A stretch of DNA of 64,000 nt from the NCBI GenBank assembly GCA_000381625.1, contig KB906767.1:5261357-5325356 (forward strand). The letters are read 5' to 3'. Of this stretch, positions 43,009-51,400 are shown one piece after another. Position 1 is the first letter of the stretch. Each line of letters begins with the position of its first letter. Both the position numbers and the translations under genes were made by a program. A model generated the notes under the pieces. The model was not told the DNA's origin, did no database searches, and was given only the letters and a program-made list of their open reading frames with translations. Source of the stretch: Bryobacterales bacterium KBS 96 (GTDB lineage Bacteria > Acidobacteriota > Terriglobia > Bryobacterales > Bryobacteraceae).

Positions 43009-43367
43009 ATGCGAACAAACGCCCCCTCTCCGTTACGATCCTCGGATGCCTGTATATAGCGGTGGGTACGGTCGGCTTTGTTTACCACTTGTCCGAGTTC
43101 CTGGCGAGGGATGCGTTTCAATACGACGCCGTCTGGGTCGAACTCGTCGAGTTCTTGGCGATTGTGTGTGGAGCATTTATGCTCCGAGGCAGCAACTGGG
43201 CGCGCTGGCTTGCGCTCGCCTGGATAGGATTCCACGTGATCCTGAGCGCCTTTAATGCGTTCCCCGAATTCGCCATCCACTGTTTGTTCTGTGCTGTGAT
43301 TGCCTGGATTCTTTTTCGGCCCAAAGCCGCGTGGTATTTTCGCGGCAGTCAAATCGAACCAACATAG
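43005..43367 (+). CDS. Small integral membrane protein of unknown function
   Basis: This 120-aa protein has four predicted transmembrane helices (SVTILGCLYIAVGTVGFVYHLSEFL, VWVELVEFLAIVCGAFML, WARWLALAWIGFHVILSAFNAF, FAIHCLFCAVIAWILF) and a short polar C-terminus. Its ATG overlaps the terminal TGA of the broken ankyrin gene (ATGA), so the two were once translationally coupled. I do not recognise the family. The frame is intact although its neighbours on both sides are broken, so whether it is still expressed is unclear. Confidence 0.65.
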   Translation: MNANKRPLSVTILGCLYIAVGTVGFVYHLSEFLARDAFQYDAVWVELVEFLAIVCGAFMLRGSNWARWLALAWIGFHVILSAFNAFPEFAIHCLFCAVIAWILFRPKAAWYFRGSQIEPT

Positions 43368-43399
43368 GTTCGAACTGCGCGCCGCGGCCGGTACCGCGA

Positions 43400-43886
43400 C
43401 GGCCTTGGTCCAAGCGGTGAAGCGTCCGGTCAACGCGGTTGATCTCGACGCTTCCTTGCAGTTCAGAACAGATCGACGAGTCGCTCGCGCGCGAACGGCT
43501 GCTCGCCACGCTCTCGGGCTCCTTTGGTGGGCTCGCGTTGCCGCTCCCGACGATTGGACTATACGGCGTCACTTTGTACAACATCACCCAACGGCGAAAC
43601 AAAATCGGCATCCGCATGGCGCTAGGGAGCTCAACAGTCGCGCGTACTTCGCACAACGTTAGGAGAAGTGATGATCCTGATCGGAATTGGTCTCGCAATC
43701 GGATTGGCCGCGATAATCGGCGCTACGCATTTCATGGCGAGTCTTCTCTGTGGGATCACGGCAAACGATCCCTGGACGCTTGCTGTAACCGCCGCGATGC
43801 TCGCCTTGCTGGCTATAGTAGCTGGATTTCTGCCCGCCCTCAGAGCTTCGCGTCTCGATCCGATGGACGCTCTTCGCGAAGAGTAG
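43400..43886 (+). pseudogene. C-terminal fragment of a MacB/FtsX-type ABC permease
   Basis: The readable parts lie in three frames. One gives NAVDLDASLQF, a second gives EQIDESLARERLLATLSGSFGGLALPL and IGLYGVTLYNITQRRNKIGIRMALG, and a third gives EVMILIGIGLAIGLAAIIGATHFMASLLCGITANDPWTLAVTAAMLALLAIVAGFLPALRASRLDPMDALREE with a stop at 43886. This is the typical end of the macrolide-export/FtsX permeases, including the orphan permeases that are multiplied in Acidobacteriota genomes (the final DPMxALRxE is diagnostic). The N-terminal two thirds are missing and there are at least two frameshifts, so it is a dead fragment. Confidence 0.82.
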
Positions 43887-43954
43887 GAGGCAGCACGAAC
43901 TGCCGAATGTGCGCGCCCGCTCCATTGAAGCCGTCCGCTCCTTGACAGTCGCGG

Positions 43955-44027
43955 TTCAGTGCAGGCAACCGAGCGTCTTCATCAAGCTATGGCGGCCCGC
44001 CGGGCCATGGGCAGTCGGTTGAAGACG
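43955..44027. repeat. Palindromic repeat R2, copy A
   Basis: GAGCGTCTTC (43971-43980) and GAAGACGCTC (44021-44030) form a perfect 10-bp inverted repeat around a GC-rich centre that itself contains GGCCC-GCC-GGGCC. The block from TTCAGTGCAGGCA to GAAGACG is repeated at 44168-44237. Confidence 0.7.
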
Positions 44028-44057
44028 CTCTGAAAGCGCTGGGCGTGCGGTTGCCCG

Positions 44058-44147
44058 AACCCGCTCGCTCACGCGAGGCGGCTCTGAGTCGGCAACCTGG
44101 AAACGGAGCCGCCGCACGTCAGTGCGCGGGTTGTGCGATGGTCCGAA
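44058..44147. repeat. Dispersed palindromic repeat R1, copy 3
   Basis: AACCCGCTCGCTCACGCG (44058-44075) and CGGAGCCGCCGCACGTC (44104-44120) with GCGCGGGTTG form the two arms. The right arm matches copies 1 and 2 read on the minus strand. A further GGCTCCGTT (44150-44158) hints at nested or tandem insertion. Confidence 0.75.
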
Positions 44148-44167
44148 CTGGCTCCGTTGAGTGTCCG

Positions 44168-44237
44168 TTCGGTGCAGGTAGCCGGCTTCTTCATAAATTT
44201 CCGTGGCCCGCCGGGCCATGGGCACTCCATTGAAGAC
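44168..44237. repeat. Palindromic repeat R2, copy B
   Basis: Aligns with 43955-44027 with a few gaps: TTCGGTGCAGG, CTTCTTCAT, the identical GGCCCGCCGGGCCATGGGCA, then CATTGAAGACG. The outer inverted repeat is less perfect than in copy A, as if older or degenerating. Confidence 0.7.
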
Positions 44238-44285
44238 GGTCGCAAGAACGTACCAGTTCAGCTAAGCGGCGCGCGGAGTACACAT

Positions 44286-46367
44286 TCACTCCGACCAGTC
44301 GAGTGCTGCCCATAGATAAGACGAGTAAGCAAGATTATCGAACCGGAGATCCGAAAGGCCCTCGGTTTCCACACTTACCTTCGAAGCACGATTTCTCCAA
44401 CCTGTCCTAATACGCCTCAATTGACCTGGCTTCAGGTGGAACGTCACTTCACGCATTTCAGGCGCGCTCAATGTAAGGACGATTTCGTGATCGGTAGGAT
44501 TGTAAACATCCAGGCGCATCAATATTCTTGGAAAAGCGAATTGAAACTCGGCCTTAACCGCTTTCGAGTCGTTCGCGCAGAGAGAAAACGTGCTCATTCG
44601 ACCCATCGGAGGGCAAGCTTTCCACTGGTCCTTGCCCCAATCGGCAACACCGGAAGGATACTGACCGGTCAGCGGCACGTTCGCACCGATATGAGGATTA
44701 TCGAAGTCGATGATTTGAGGAACCGGCTCTTCAGATGCGCCTTGTATGTCGATGTCGCGCGACTCGTCATGGCGGATCCTCATCACATGAGTCGTGTCGT
44801 TAAAGGTATAACCTGCCCGTTTTCGATCAGTTTCGTTCGATTCCGGCAGTCGAGTCAGCTTGTGGCCGCCGGACCACACGGAAGTGGGCGAGAAGTTTAG
44901 GCGCAATATATCAGTCGAAGCCGGGTCAAACGTGGAGTAAGTCACGGAGCCCTTCCCGTAGACAATTCGGGTGACAACTGAGCTTGAGCCGACAAGATGT
45001 GATTCATCTGCCGGCGCCCATTCCGGGACGGCCCACAATCCATCCATCAACCGGCGCGGCCCATCCGAGAATTCATCGGTGAACCACCATTGGTTGCCAA
45101 ACGGAGCGTGCGCGCCCGCCGGCATACCTTGAAAATAGGTAACCCAGTTAAAGGAACGGAAAGCCTCTTCGCGATAAGCAACATCGCCTGTGCGAGCATA
45201 GTAGAGAGCCTCAACCGCGGCAAGTCGCGATGTATGGCTGTCGCAGCATTCGTTCGGAAGGTTGCAGCAGAACGTCTTGCCGTTGCCTTGTTCGGTAGTG
45301 ACGGTGGCGCCATGAACCACATACTTCGGCCATTTCGGCGTGGTCTTCACCCATTCAATAAGTTTGCGTGAATTCTCGCGCCAGTTCGGGTCTTTATCCG
45401 GGTTCAAAAGAACGTAGCGCGCGTATTCCAAAGGGATAACCTGATTCATGTTTGCCATGCTGGGCGTGACATCTTCGAAATATCCAACCCAGATATTATT
45501 TTTCATCGGATACTTGTGCAGCCATTCCCAGGCGCCTTGCCGAACCTGCTTGAACGTATTAACATCGCCCTGGCCGAGCCGTATGAGTTCGTCGAAAAGC
45601 ATGATGGGTTCGACCACGTTAGCTGAGTACGGCCCCATGCTTTTCCCCTCAATCTTTCCGTCGCGGGCATAACAGCGGACCGGCCATGGCGATTTGTTCG
45701 CGTCGCCCGGCGCGTAATTCTTGGCAAGCGCCGTGGCGCAGCGTATCGCTTCTTCCAGGTACTTGGTGTTACCAGTCATTTCGTAGAACCGCAGATAGGC
45801 ATAGCCATCTTCACCGACAATGGGAGGTTCTAGAAAATCCTCGGCGTGGTGGCTCCATCCCGTATAACGGTGGTCACCCGGGTTCGCCGACGTGTACGGC
45901 ACATGGGCCCAGGCATAATTGTCGGGTGTGAGGCCATTTTCCAATTCGTAATCCATAAAGGCTTGCAAGAGCGTCAGAGTATGTGAGTCACCCGTATACG
46001 GATAGAGACGTTCGATGAAACCTTCCATCATGGCGCGAAGATAGGCGGTCGAATTCGCCCAATGAAAATCGGGCTGCATCTCGAACGTGGTGCGATCGAA
46101 GTCGAAACAACAGTGGAAATAATAGAAACGCTGACGATTGTATTGGTCCCAGAGAATGCTCCACTGTGTCATCAAGTGCGAGTTATAGGAATATCCGGTA
46201 TCCTCGGGCATCGGCCAGGGAAGTAGCTTGCGGCTGGCATCCAATGCAATAGGCCGGCCGGCGATGGTGTGGGCGTCTACTGTCGAGACCGTCTGGAACG
46301 GTTCCTGCGCTGCGATCGTGAACGCTGCAGCCAGAACCAAGAGAGCACAACTGCAAAAACGGGACAT
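44286..46367 (-). CDS. Secreted putative (alpha/alpha)6-barrel glycan hydrolase/lyase, Cys-rich variant
   Basis: The ATG at 46367 has GAGG 6 nt upstream and gives 693 aa with a signal peptide (FCSCALLVLAAAFTIAAQ). Helical tandem patterns through residues 60-450 (YLRAMMEGFIERLYPYTGDSHTLTLLQAFMDYEL, YLRFYEMTGNTKYLEEAIRCATAL, NTFKQVRQGAWEWLHKYPMKNN) suggest a six-hairpin glycosidase-like fold. Conserved blocks are APGDANKSPWPVRCY (219-233), FEDVTPSMANM, and FCCNLPNECCDSHTSR (366-381), which resembles the Cys-rich metal site seen in GH127-type enzymes. A beta-sandwich follows after about 540. It is homologous to the protein at 54967-56577, which lacks the Cys pairs. I cannot assign a CAZy family. 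It lies downstream of the mutarotase-like gene and shares its promoter. Confidence 0.7.
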   Translation of the reverse strand: MSRFCSCALLVLAAAFTIAAQEPFQTVSTVDAHTIAGRPIALDASRKLLPWPMPEDTGYSYNSHLMTQWSILWDQYNRQRFYYFHCCFDFDRTTFEMQPDFHWANSTAYLRAMMEGFIERLYPYTGDSHTLTLLQAFMDYELENGLTPDNYAWAHVPYTSANPGDHRYTGWSHHAEDFLEPPIVGEDGYAYLRFYEMTGNTKYLEEAIRCATALAKNYAPGDANKSPWPVRCYARDGKIEGKSMGPYSANVVEPIMLFDELIRLGQGDVNTFKQVRQGAWEWLHKYPMKNNIWVGYFEDVTPSMANMNQVIPLEYARYVLLNPDKDPNWRENSRKLIEWVKTTPKWPKYVVHGATVTTEQGNGKTFCCNLPNECCDSHTSRLAAVEALYYARTGDVAYREEAFRSFNWVTYFQGMPAGAHAPFGNQWWFTDEFSDGPRRLMDGLWAVPEWAPADESHLVGSSSVVTRIVYGKGSVTYSTFDPASTDILRLNFSPTSVWSGGHKLTRLPESNETDRKRAGYTFNDTTHVMRIRHDESRDIDIQGASEEPVPQIIDFDNPHIGANVPLTGQYPSGVADWGKDQWKACPPMGRMSTFSLCANDSKAVKAEFQFAFPRILMRLDVYNPTDHEIVLTLSAPEMREVTFHLKPGQLRRIRTGWRNRASKVSVETEGLSDLRFDNLAYSSYLWAALDWSE

Positions 46368-46468
46368 GTTCATCCTCGAAATTGTCAAGCGGCGATCCGC
46401 GGAGCATCGCCGCCCTCCAAACTTATTTCTCAACAAAAGCAATCCGCAATGCGGGACGTCGCCATCGT

Positions 46469-47443
46469 TTATCCAACACGCGCCAGATTGCGCTCGGTTA
46501 GTAGTTGTCTCAACGTCACAGGCAAGCGCCATGGGGTCGCGCGCACCATGCACGAAAAAACATCTCCCGGCGATAACGTCCGATGTGTTTTAGCAATTAT
46601 CGCTTCCGAAAGTGTAACCGGACAACTGGTCCAGGCCTCGATTACGGCAACATAGTGGCCTCGCCAACCGCCATAGCTTAACCACAACCAAAGATACGGA
46701 CACACGTCGAGGGGAAATTCGAACAAGAGCCCGGTTTGGCGATCGGGATATTCTAGTGCGTACCAACCTGCGGTGAGCTCTGTCGCGTAATGACCCGTGG
46801 AAAGTTTGCCGGGCGGCTCAACGCGGCTCATATCGACGGAATCGCCCCGTGTCTTTATCAGTGGCCATTCATAGCGTTGTCCCGGTTCGCCTAGACGCGG
46901 ATGATTGGCTTGGCCAACGATGCCGGTGCGCGCCGGAATGTGGATCACGCAACCTGGCTGGATCGCATAGGCCGGATGTGTGCCCCAAATGAAGTCAATC
47001 GGATGGTGGCCGATGTGGTGCACACTGAACTCAGTTTCGACAGAGCCATTGCAAAGTCGAACGATCTTCCGCGCCTTAATCGGACTAATGGGCCCGAATG
47101 ACGTAAGGGTAATGGACGGCTCCGATGCGCCTGCATCCAATGGGTCTATCTCCCATCGAATGGAACGCAGTTCGCCAAGATTCGGATACGCTTCTCCGTT
47201 GTGCACGCACGCTTCACAAGTAGGAAATCCGTCGTCCCAGCCGCCGCACCAGTAGTTATCGAAATTGGCTTCGATTGGATAAGTTTGCGGCGCAATCCGC
47301 GGATTATGCCACAGGAAGTTGTGCCCGGTGGTCCGGTCGATAAGGTCGAGAATTTTCCCGCCCACTTCCGGAAGAATGGAAATGTCCAGCGATTCGCTTC
47401 GAAGGCGAAGTATTTGTGGATCGGACGATGAACTTGTGATCAT
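46469..47443 (-). CDS. Aldose-1-epimerase-like (galactose mutarotase superfamily) protein
   Basis: This 324-aa protein has the mutarotase-type opening LDISILPEVGGKILDLIDRTTGHNFLW and DNYWCGGWDDGFPTCEACVHNG, and later WGTHPAYAIQPGCVIHIP. In the latter, the conserved His sits on the strand that carries the catalytic His in this superfamily. These proteins bind and mutarotate free sugars or are uncharacterised DUF4432/DUF5107 relatives. A typical mutarotase is about 300-340 aa. No signal peptide is visible. GGAG precedes the ATG at 47443, and the promoter 15 nt upstream carries the GntR palindrome. The secreted hydrolase gene follows about 100 nt downstream on the same strand. Confidence 0.75.
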   Translation of the reverse strand: MITSSSSDPQILRLRSESLDISILPEVGGKILDLIDRTTGHNFLWHNPRIAPQTYPIEANFDNYWCGGWDDGFPTCEACVHNGEAYPNLGELRSIRWEIDPLDAGASEPSITLTSFGPISPIKARKIVRLCNGSVETEFSVHHIGHHPIDFIWGTHPAYAIQPGCVIHIPARTGIVGQANHPRLGEPGQRYEWPLIKTRGDSVDMSRVEPPGKLSTGHYATELTAGWYALEYPDRQTGLLFEFPLDVCPYLWLWLSYGGWRGHYVAVIEAWTSCPVTLSEAIIAKTHRTLSPGDVFSCMVRATPWRLPVTLRQLLTERNLARVG

Positions 47444-47460
47444 GGTCTCCGTGTGATCCT

Positions 47461-47493
47461 AAACATCATATGTTTGGAGAGATCGCCCGTCAA
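47461..47493 (-). promoter_or_regulatory. Promoter of the mutarotase-hydrolase operon with overlapping GntR operator
   Basis: On the minus strand TTGACG (47493-47488), a 17-nt spacer and TATGAT (47470-47465) make a near-consensus sigma-70 promoter. The palindrome AAACATCATATGTTT (47461-47475) covers the -10 box. It is the exact reverse complement of the one at 48427-48441. Predicted transcription begins about 15 nt before the ATG. Overlap with the -10 indicates repression by occlusion. Confidence 0.72.
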
Positions 47494-47632
47494 GGGGCAC
47501 GTGAAGCCGGAATCACGTTTCCTAAACGCCACGTGCGAGTTCGCGAACGAACTCTGTCCGCCGCAAATTTAAATTGGGTCAGGCGCTGCCGAGTTATCTG
47601 AAGAGCGCGGCATAAGATTGAAAGGTATAACC

Positions 47633-48337
47633 ATGCAGAAGCGCAGTTTCCGAAACGGGCGGCTTAGCGAACAAGTGCTCCACGAAATGCAACGCCTGAT
47701 CGCCGAGGAGTACCCCGAACCCGGTTCCCGGCTTCCGAAAGAGGCTGAGTTGGCGGAGCGATTTCAAGTAAGCCGAATCGTAATCCGGGAAGCAATGAAG
47801 ATCCTGGAGGACCGGGGAATCGTGGAGGTGCGTGCCGGCCGAGGCACCCTGACCGTCGCCCCGAACCCCGATCGAGTGAAGGAATCGCTTCTCTGGCTGT
47901 TCCGCGATCAGCCCATGCCCACGATGGCGGAAATGGAATTGATGCTGGAGTTGCGACAGGTATTGGAAGAAACTAGCGCCAGCTTGGCCTCCGTTCGAGC
48001 CACTGAAGAGGACTTAAAGGAAATTGAAAGCGCGCTGCATTGCATGGCGGAGGAAGATGGTGGGCTGGAAAGCCTTATTGATGCCGACCTTCGTTTCCAT
48101 CGTGCTGTTTTGAAAGCAGCTCACAATCCTTATCTTGAAATGGTGCTCGATCCCGTAATGTCGACGTTCTTGCAGCAAATTAAGCTTTCCAACAGCTTCA
48201 ACCCCGGACTGGAGATGCATCGTCATATCTTTGTAGAGATTCGAGAACGGAATTCCGTCGGCGCCCGCCAGGCAGTGCGCCGGCTGATGAAGAGTACGTT
48301 AGAAGACTCTCGAAGGGCTTTGAAGAACCTTTCCTAG
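47633..48337 (+). CDS. FadR-subfamily GntR transcriptional regulator
   Basis: From the ATG at 47633 (AAAGG ribosome site) the protein is 234 aa. A TTG start at 47618 is also open. The winged-helix domain has SEQVLHEMQRLIAEEYPEPGSRLPKEAELAERFQVSRIVIREAMKILEDRGIVEVRAGRGT (12-72). The FCD ligand domain has ELRQVLEETSASLA, the metal-binding D..FH in IDADLRFHRAVL (D152, H156), HNPYLEMVL, and a further His in LEMHRHIFVEI. FadR-type regulators respond to sugar acids or other small carboxylates and usually repress. Two identical palindromes (ACAT-N3-ATGT core) flank the gene on promoters to the left and right, so it probably controls both operons. Confidence 0.88.
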   Translation: MQKRSFRNGRLSEQVLHEMQRLIAEEYPEPGSRLPKEAELAERFQVSRIVIREAMKILEDRGIVEVRAGRGTLTVAPNPDRVKESLLWLFRDQPMPTMAEMELMLELRQVLEETSASLASVRATEEDLKEIESALHCMAEEDGGLESLIDADLRFHRAVLKAAHNPYLEMVLDPVMSTFLQQIKLSNSFNPGLEMHRHIFVEIRERNSVGARQAVRRLMKSTLEDSRRALKNLS

Positions 48338-48407
48338 CGTCTCATCCATTCTTTGCCTGCTCAGCCCGCTGTTTCCCCCTTATTTTTTACGGCGATATGA
48401 AAAGTTC

Positions 48408-48455
48408 TTGACCACTCTCTCGGTTTAAACATATGATGTTTAAACAAAAGGGAGG
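48408..48455 (+). promoter_or_regulatory. Promoter, GntR operator and ribosome site of the TonB-SDR-aminotransferase operon
   Basis: TTGACC (48408-48413), an 18-nt spacer and TATGAT (48432-48437) form a good promoter. The perfect palindrome with arms TTTAAACAT and ATGTTTAAA around a central ATG (48424-48444) covers the -10 box. The ribosome site GGAGG is at 48451-48455, 6 nt from the ATG. The arrangement mirrors the leftward promoter at 47461-47493. Confidence 0.75.
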
Positions 48456-48460
48456 TCTTC

Positions 48461-51400
48461 ATGGCCCACTGTTCCTTAAAATCTCCATGGGGTGGATCGA
48501 CGCATCTGCCGGTCTGGTTAACTCTCGTCGGTTGTGCTGTGTGGATGGCCTCTCCTGCCGCGGGTCAAATCAACACAGGCAAAATTTCGGGAACCGTTAC
48601 GGATTCAGGAGGCGCCGCCATTGCAACAGCCACAGTCCGCGCCATAAATGAAGCAACAGACGTTATCACGACGGTACGGACGCAGGACAACGGCGATTAT
48701 TTGATCAATTTTCTGATTCCGGGCCAGTACGCAGTCGAAATCGAGGCCCAAGGATTCGCGAAACGAGTCGAGAGAGGATTGGCCGTAACCGCCGGGCAAT
48801 CGGCGCGGCTGAATATCACGATGCAGATTGGCGAAATTCGCCAATCCGTTGAAGTACAGGCGCACCCATTAGCGGTGAATACTGAGAGTGCCGAACTCAG
48901 CCAAACATTCGGATACAAAGCTCTCGATCAGTTGCCAAACATCGATCGAAATCCCCTCTATCAAATGAATCTGATGCCTGGGGCCAACAATAGCAGCGGA
49001 AGCGGCAACTATGGTTCAAATGGTGGCGAGAATGGCTCAGCCGTCGGGCTGACGCGACCGCAGTTGAGTTCGATTGGCGGTGTAGACGCCAATGCGAACG
49101 GCGTATACATTGAGGGTATTTTCAATCGCGAACCGCAGAATGCCTACATCGGAGTTGTGCCTCCCATTGAAGGTATTCAGGAGTTACAAGTATTCGCCGG
49201 TAAATACGATGCCGAGTACGGCTTTTCGGGCAGCACGGTAATCAACGTCATCAGCAAATCGGGCACGAACGAGTTTCATGGGGCGCTCTTTGAATTTCTT
49301 CGAAACAACGCCACCGACGCGCTGAACTATTTTTCCACGGACTCCACGCCCTTTCGGCGCAATCAGTTCGGCGGCGCGATTGGCGGCCCCCTTTTAAAGA
49401 ACAAGCTTTTCTTCTTTGCCGACTACCAGGGAACCCTCTTTGGAACGAGCAATCACGAATACACGAGCGCCCCCACGGCGAAGATGTATAACGGCGATTT
49501 TTCAGAACTCTATTCGTTGAGCCCTCCCGCGGGGACAGATGCCAGCGCGTACAGCCAACTTTACGATCCCTTCTCGCGGGTTTTCGACGAGAGCGGCAAT
49601 GTTGTCTCCGCCACGCCGTTTGCTGGCAACATCATTCCGGCTAGCCGGTTCGACCCGGCCGCGGCCAAAATGAATGCCGATCATGTGTTTGGCACGGCTA
49701 ATCTTCCCGGCCTCACCAACAATCTTTACTACTTGTATCGCAACACGCAAGATGCTCATCAGGCCGATGGCCGCATCGATTTCAATGCTTCCGACAAGCA
49801 TCGTTTGTTCTTCCGATATTCGATCCTCAATTCAACGGCCGCCAACTCGACCGATATCAACCAATTTTTTCAAGACGGTCAAGCCAATTCTCACAGTGTG
49901 AACCAAAATATGCAGATGACGCTATTCAGCACGCTGAATGCGTCACAAGCAAATGAAGCACGCATTGGCTATAACCGCACTCACGTGAATACAAATGCAA
50001 ATTCGATGACAAAGGACTGGAACAACTTCTACGGGATTCCGAATGGCAATCTGGGAGACCCGATTACGCAAGGCATTTTCGAGATTTCATCGTTGCCCCC
50101 GATATCAAATTTTGGGCAACCAGATTGGGTTGCGTTTATAATCAGCAACACCATTGCGGCGACCGATAACTTCACTTGGGTGAAAGGGCGGCACACAATC
50201 AAGGTTGGAATTAACTTGAATCACATTGAGGATACCTCGGCGGATACCATCGGCGGCGACGATCCGCGTGGCTCCCTGACGTTCGATCCTGCGATGACAT
50301 CGTTCAACGGCGTTGCGCCGCCCTTTGCCTATTCGAGCTTTTTGTTAGGCGCAATGACCAGTAGCGCCCGGGCGCGATTTGTGAACGGCTGGCCTTATCA
50401 AACCTATTGGCAGAACGCCTTCTACGCGCAGGACGATTTCAAAGTGCTGCCATCACTCACTCTGAATCTCGGCTTTCGTTATGAGTTGACCACTCGCCCT
50501 GTCGAGCGATACAACCGCCAATCGAACTGGAACACGGCTACTAATCAACTGGTAGTCGCCACGAAAGACAATCGAAGTCCGTCCTTAAACCTCGACAAGG
50601 GCGACATCGGGCCGCGCATCGGTCTAGCGTGGTCGCCTGATAACGGCAAAACGAGCCTGCGAGCAGGTTTCGGAATTTCATATTGGCAGACGTACTGGAC
50701 TGGGCCGCTGACAGTTCTTGGACTCGGCTATCCGAACTATGCTAAGCAGCAACTCCTTTCATCCAACAACTTGACGCCGGACTTGCTCCTTTCGCGGGAT
50801 GGCCTTCCACTGGCGTCCGCCCAATATGATGCGGCCGGCAACCTGATTATCCCGGCTAACGCCGTGATTAGAGGAACAAACGCAAACTGGAAGAGCCAGC
50901 AAGTGGCTCAGACTTCGGTGAACCTGCAGCGAGAACTGTTCCGCGGAGTGCTTCTGGACGTGGGCTATCTCAGTGTACGCGGCCTTCATAACAACCATAC
51001 GACTAATGTCAATCAAGCGCCGCCGCAACCACCGGGAGCGAACTATAACCTGGCGAGGCCGCTTGCCGAGCAATATCCTCAGTTGGGAGACATCCCCGTA
51101 CAGTTCTCGAATACCGCGAGTTGGTACGACGCAGTGACCGCGCGCGTGGTCGCGCAACTCGGCAGTGGATTCACCGTGAGCGCCAGTTACGCGCATGGGC
51201 GCAATTTTACGAACGGAAACAACGTCGATCAGGAAAATCTCTATCAGTATTACGGTCCAACACAACAGGACATCGCACACACATTCAGTGCGCAATTCAG
51301 CTATGAACTTCCGGTAGGCCGCGGCAAGCGCTTTCTGGGGAACGCGAACCGCCTTGTCGATGGATTGGTTGGAGGATGGCAGTACTCTGGCTTCTTGACG

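Larger units (their letters stand above)
43887..44285. other. Intergenic repeat cluster
   Basis: About 400 nt without a gene, almost entirely made of palindromic repeats: R2 copy A (43955-44027), R1 copy 3 (44058-44147) and R2 copy B (44168-44237). A further short piece of R2 (TCCATTGAAGCCGTCC at 43921-43936) precedes copy A. It lies between a dead permease fragment and a convergent hydrolase gene. Confidence 0.7.
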
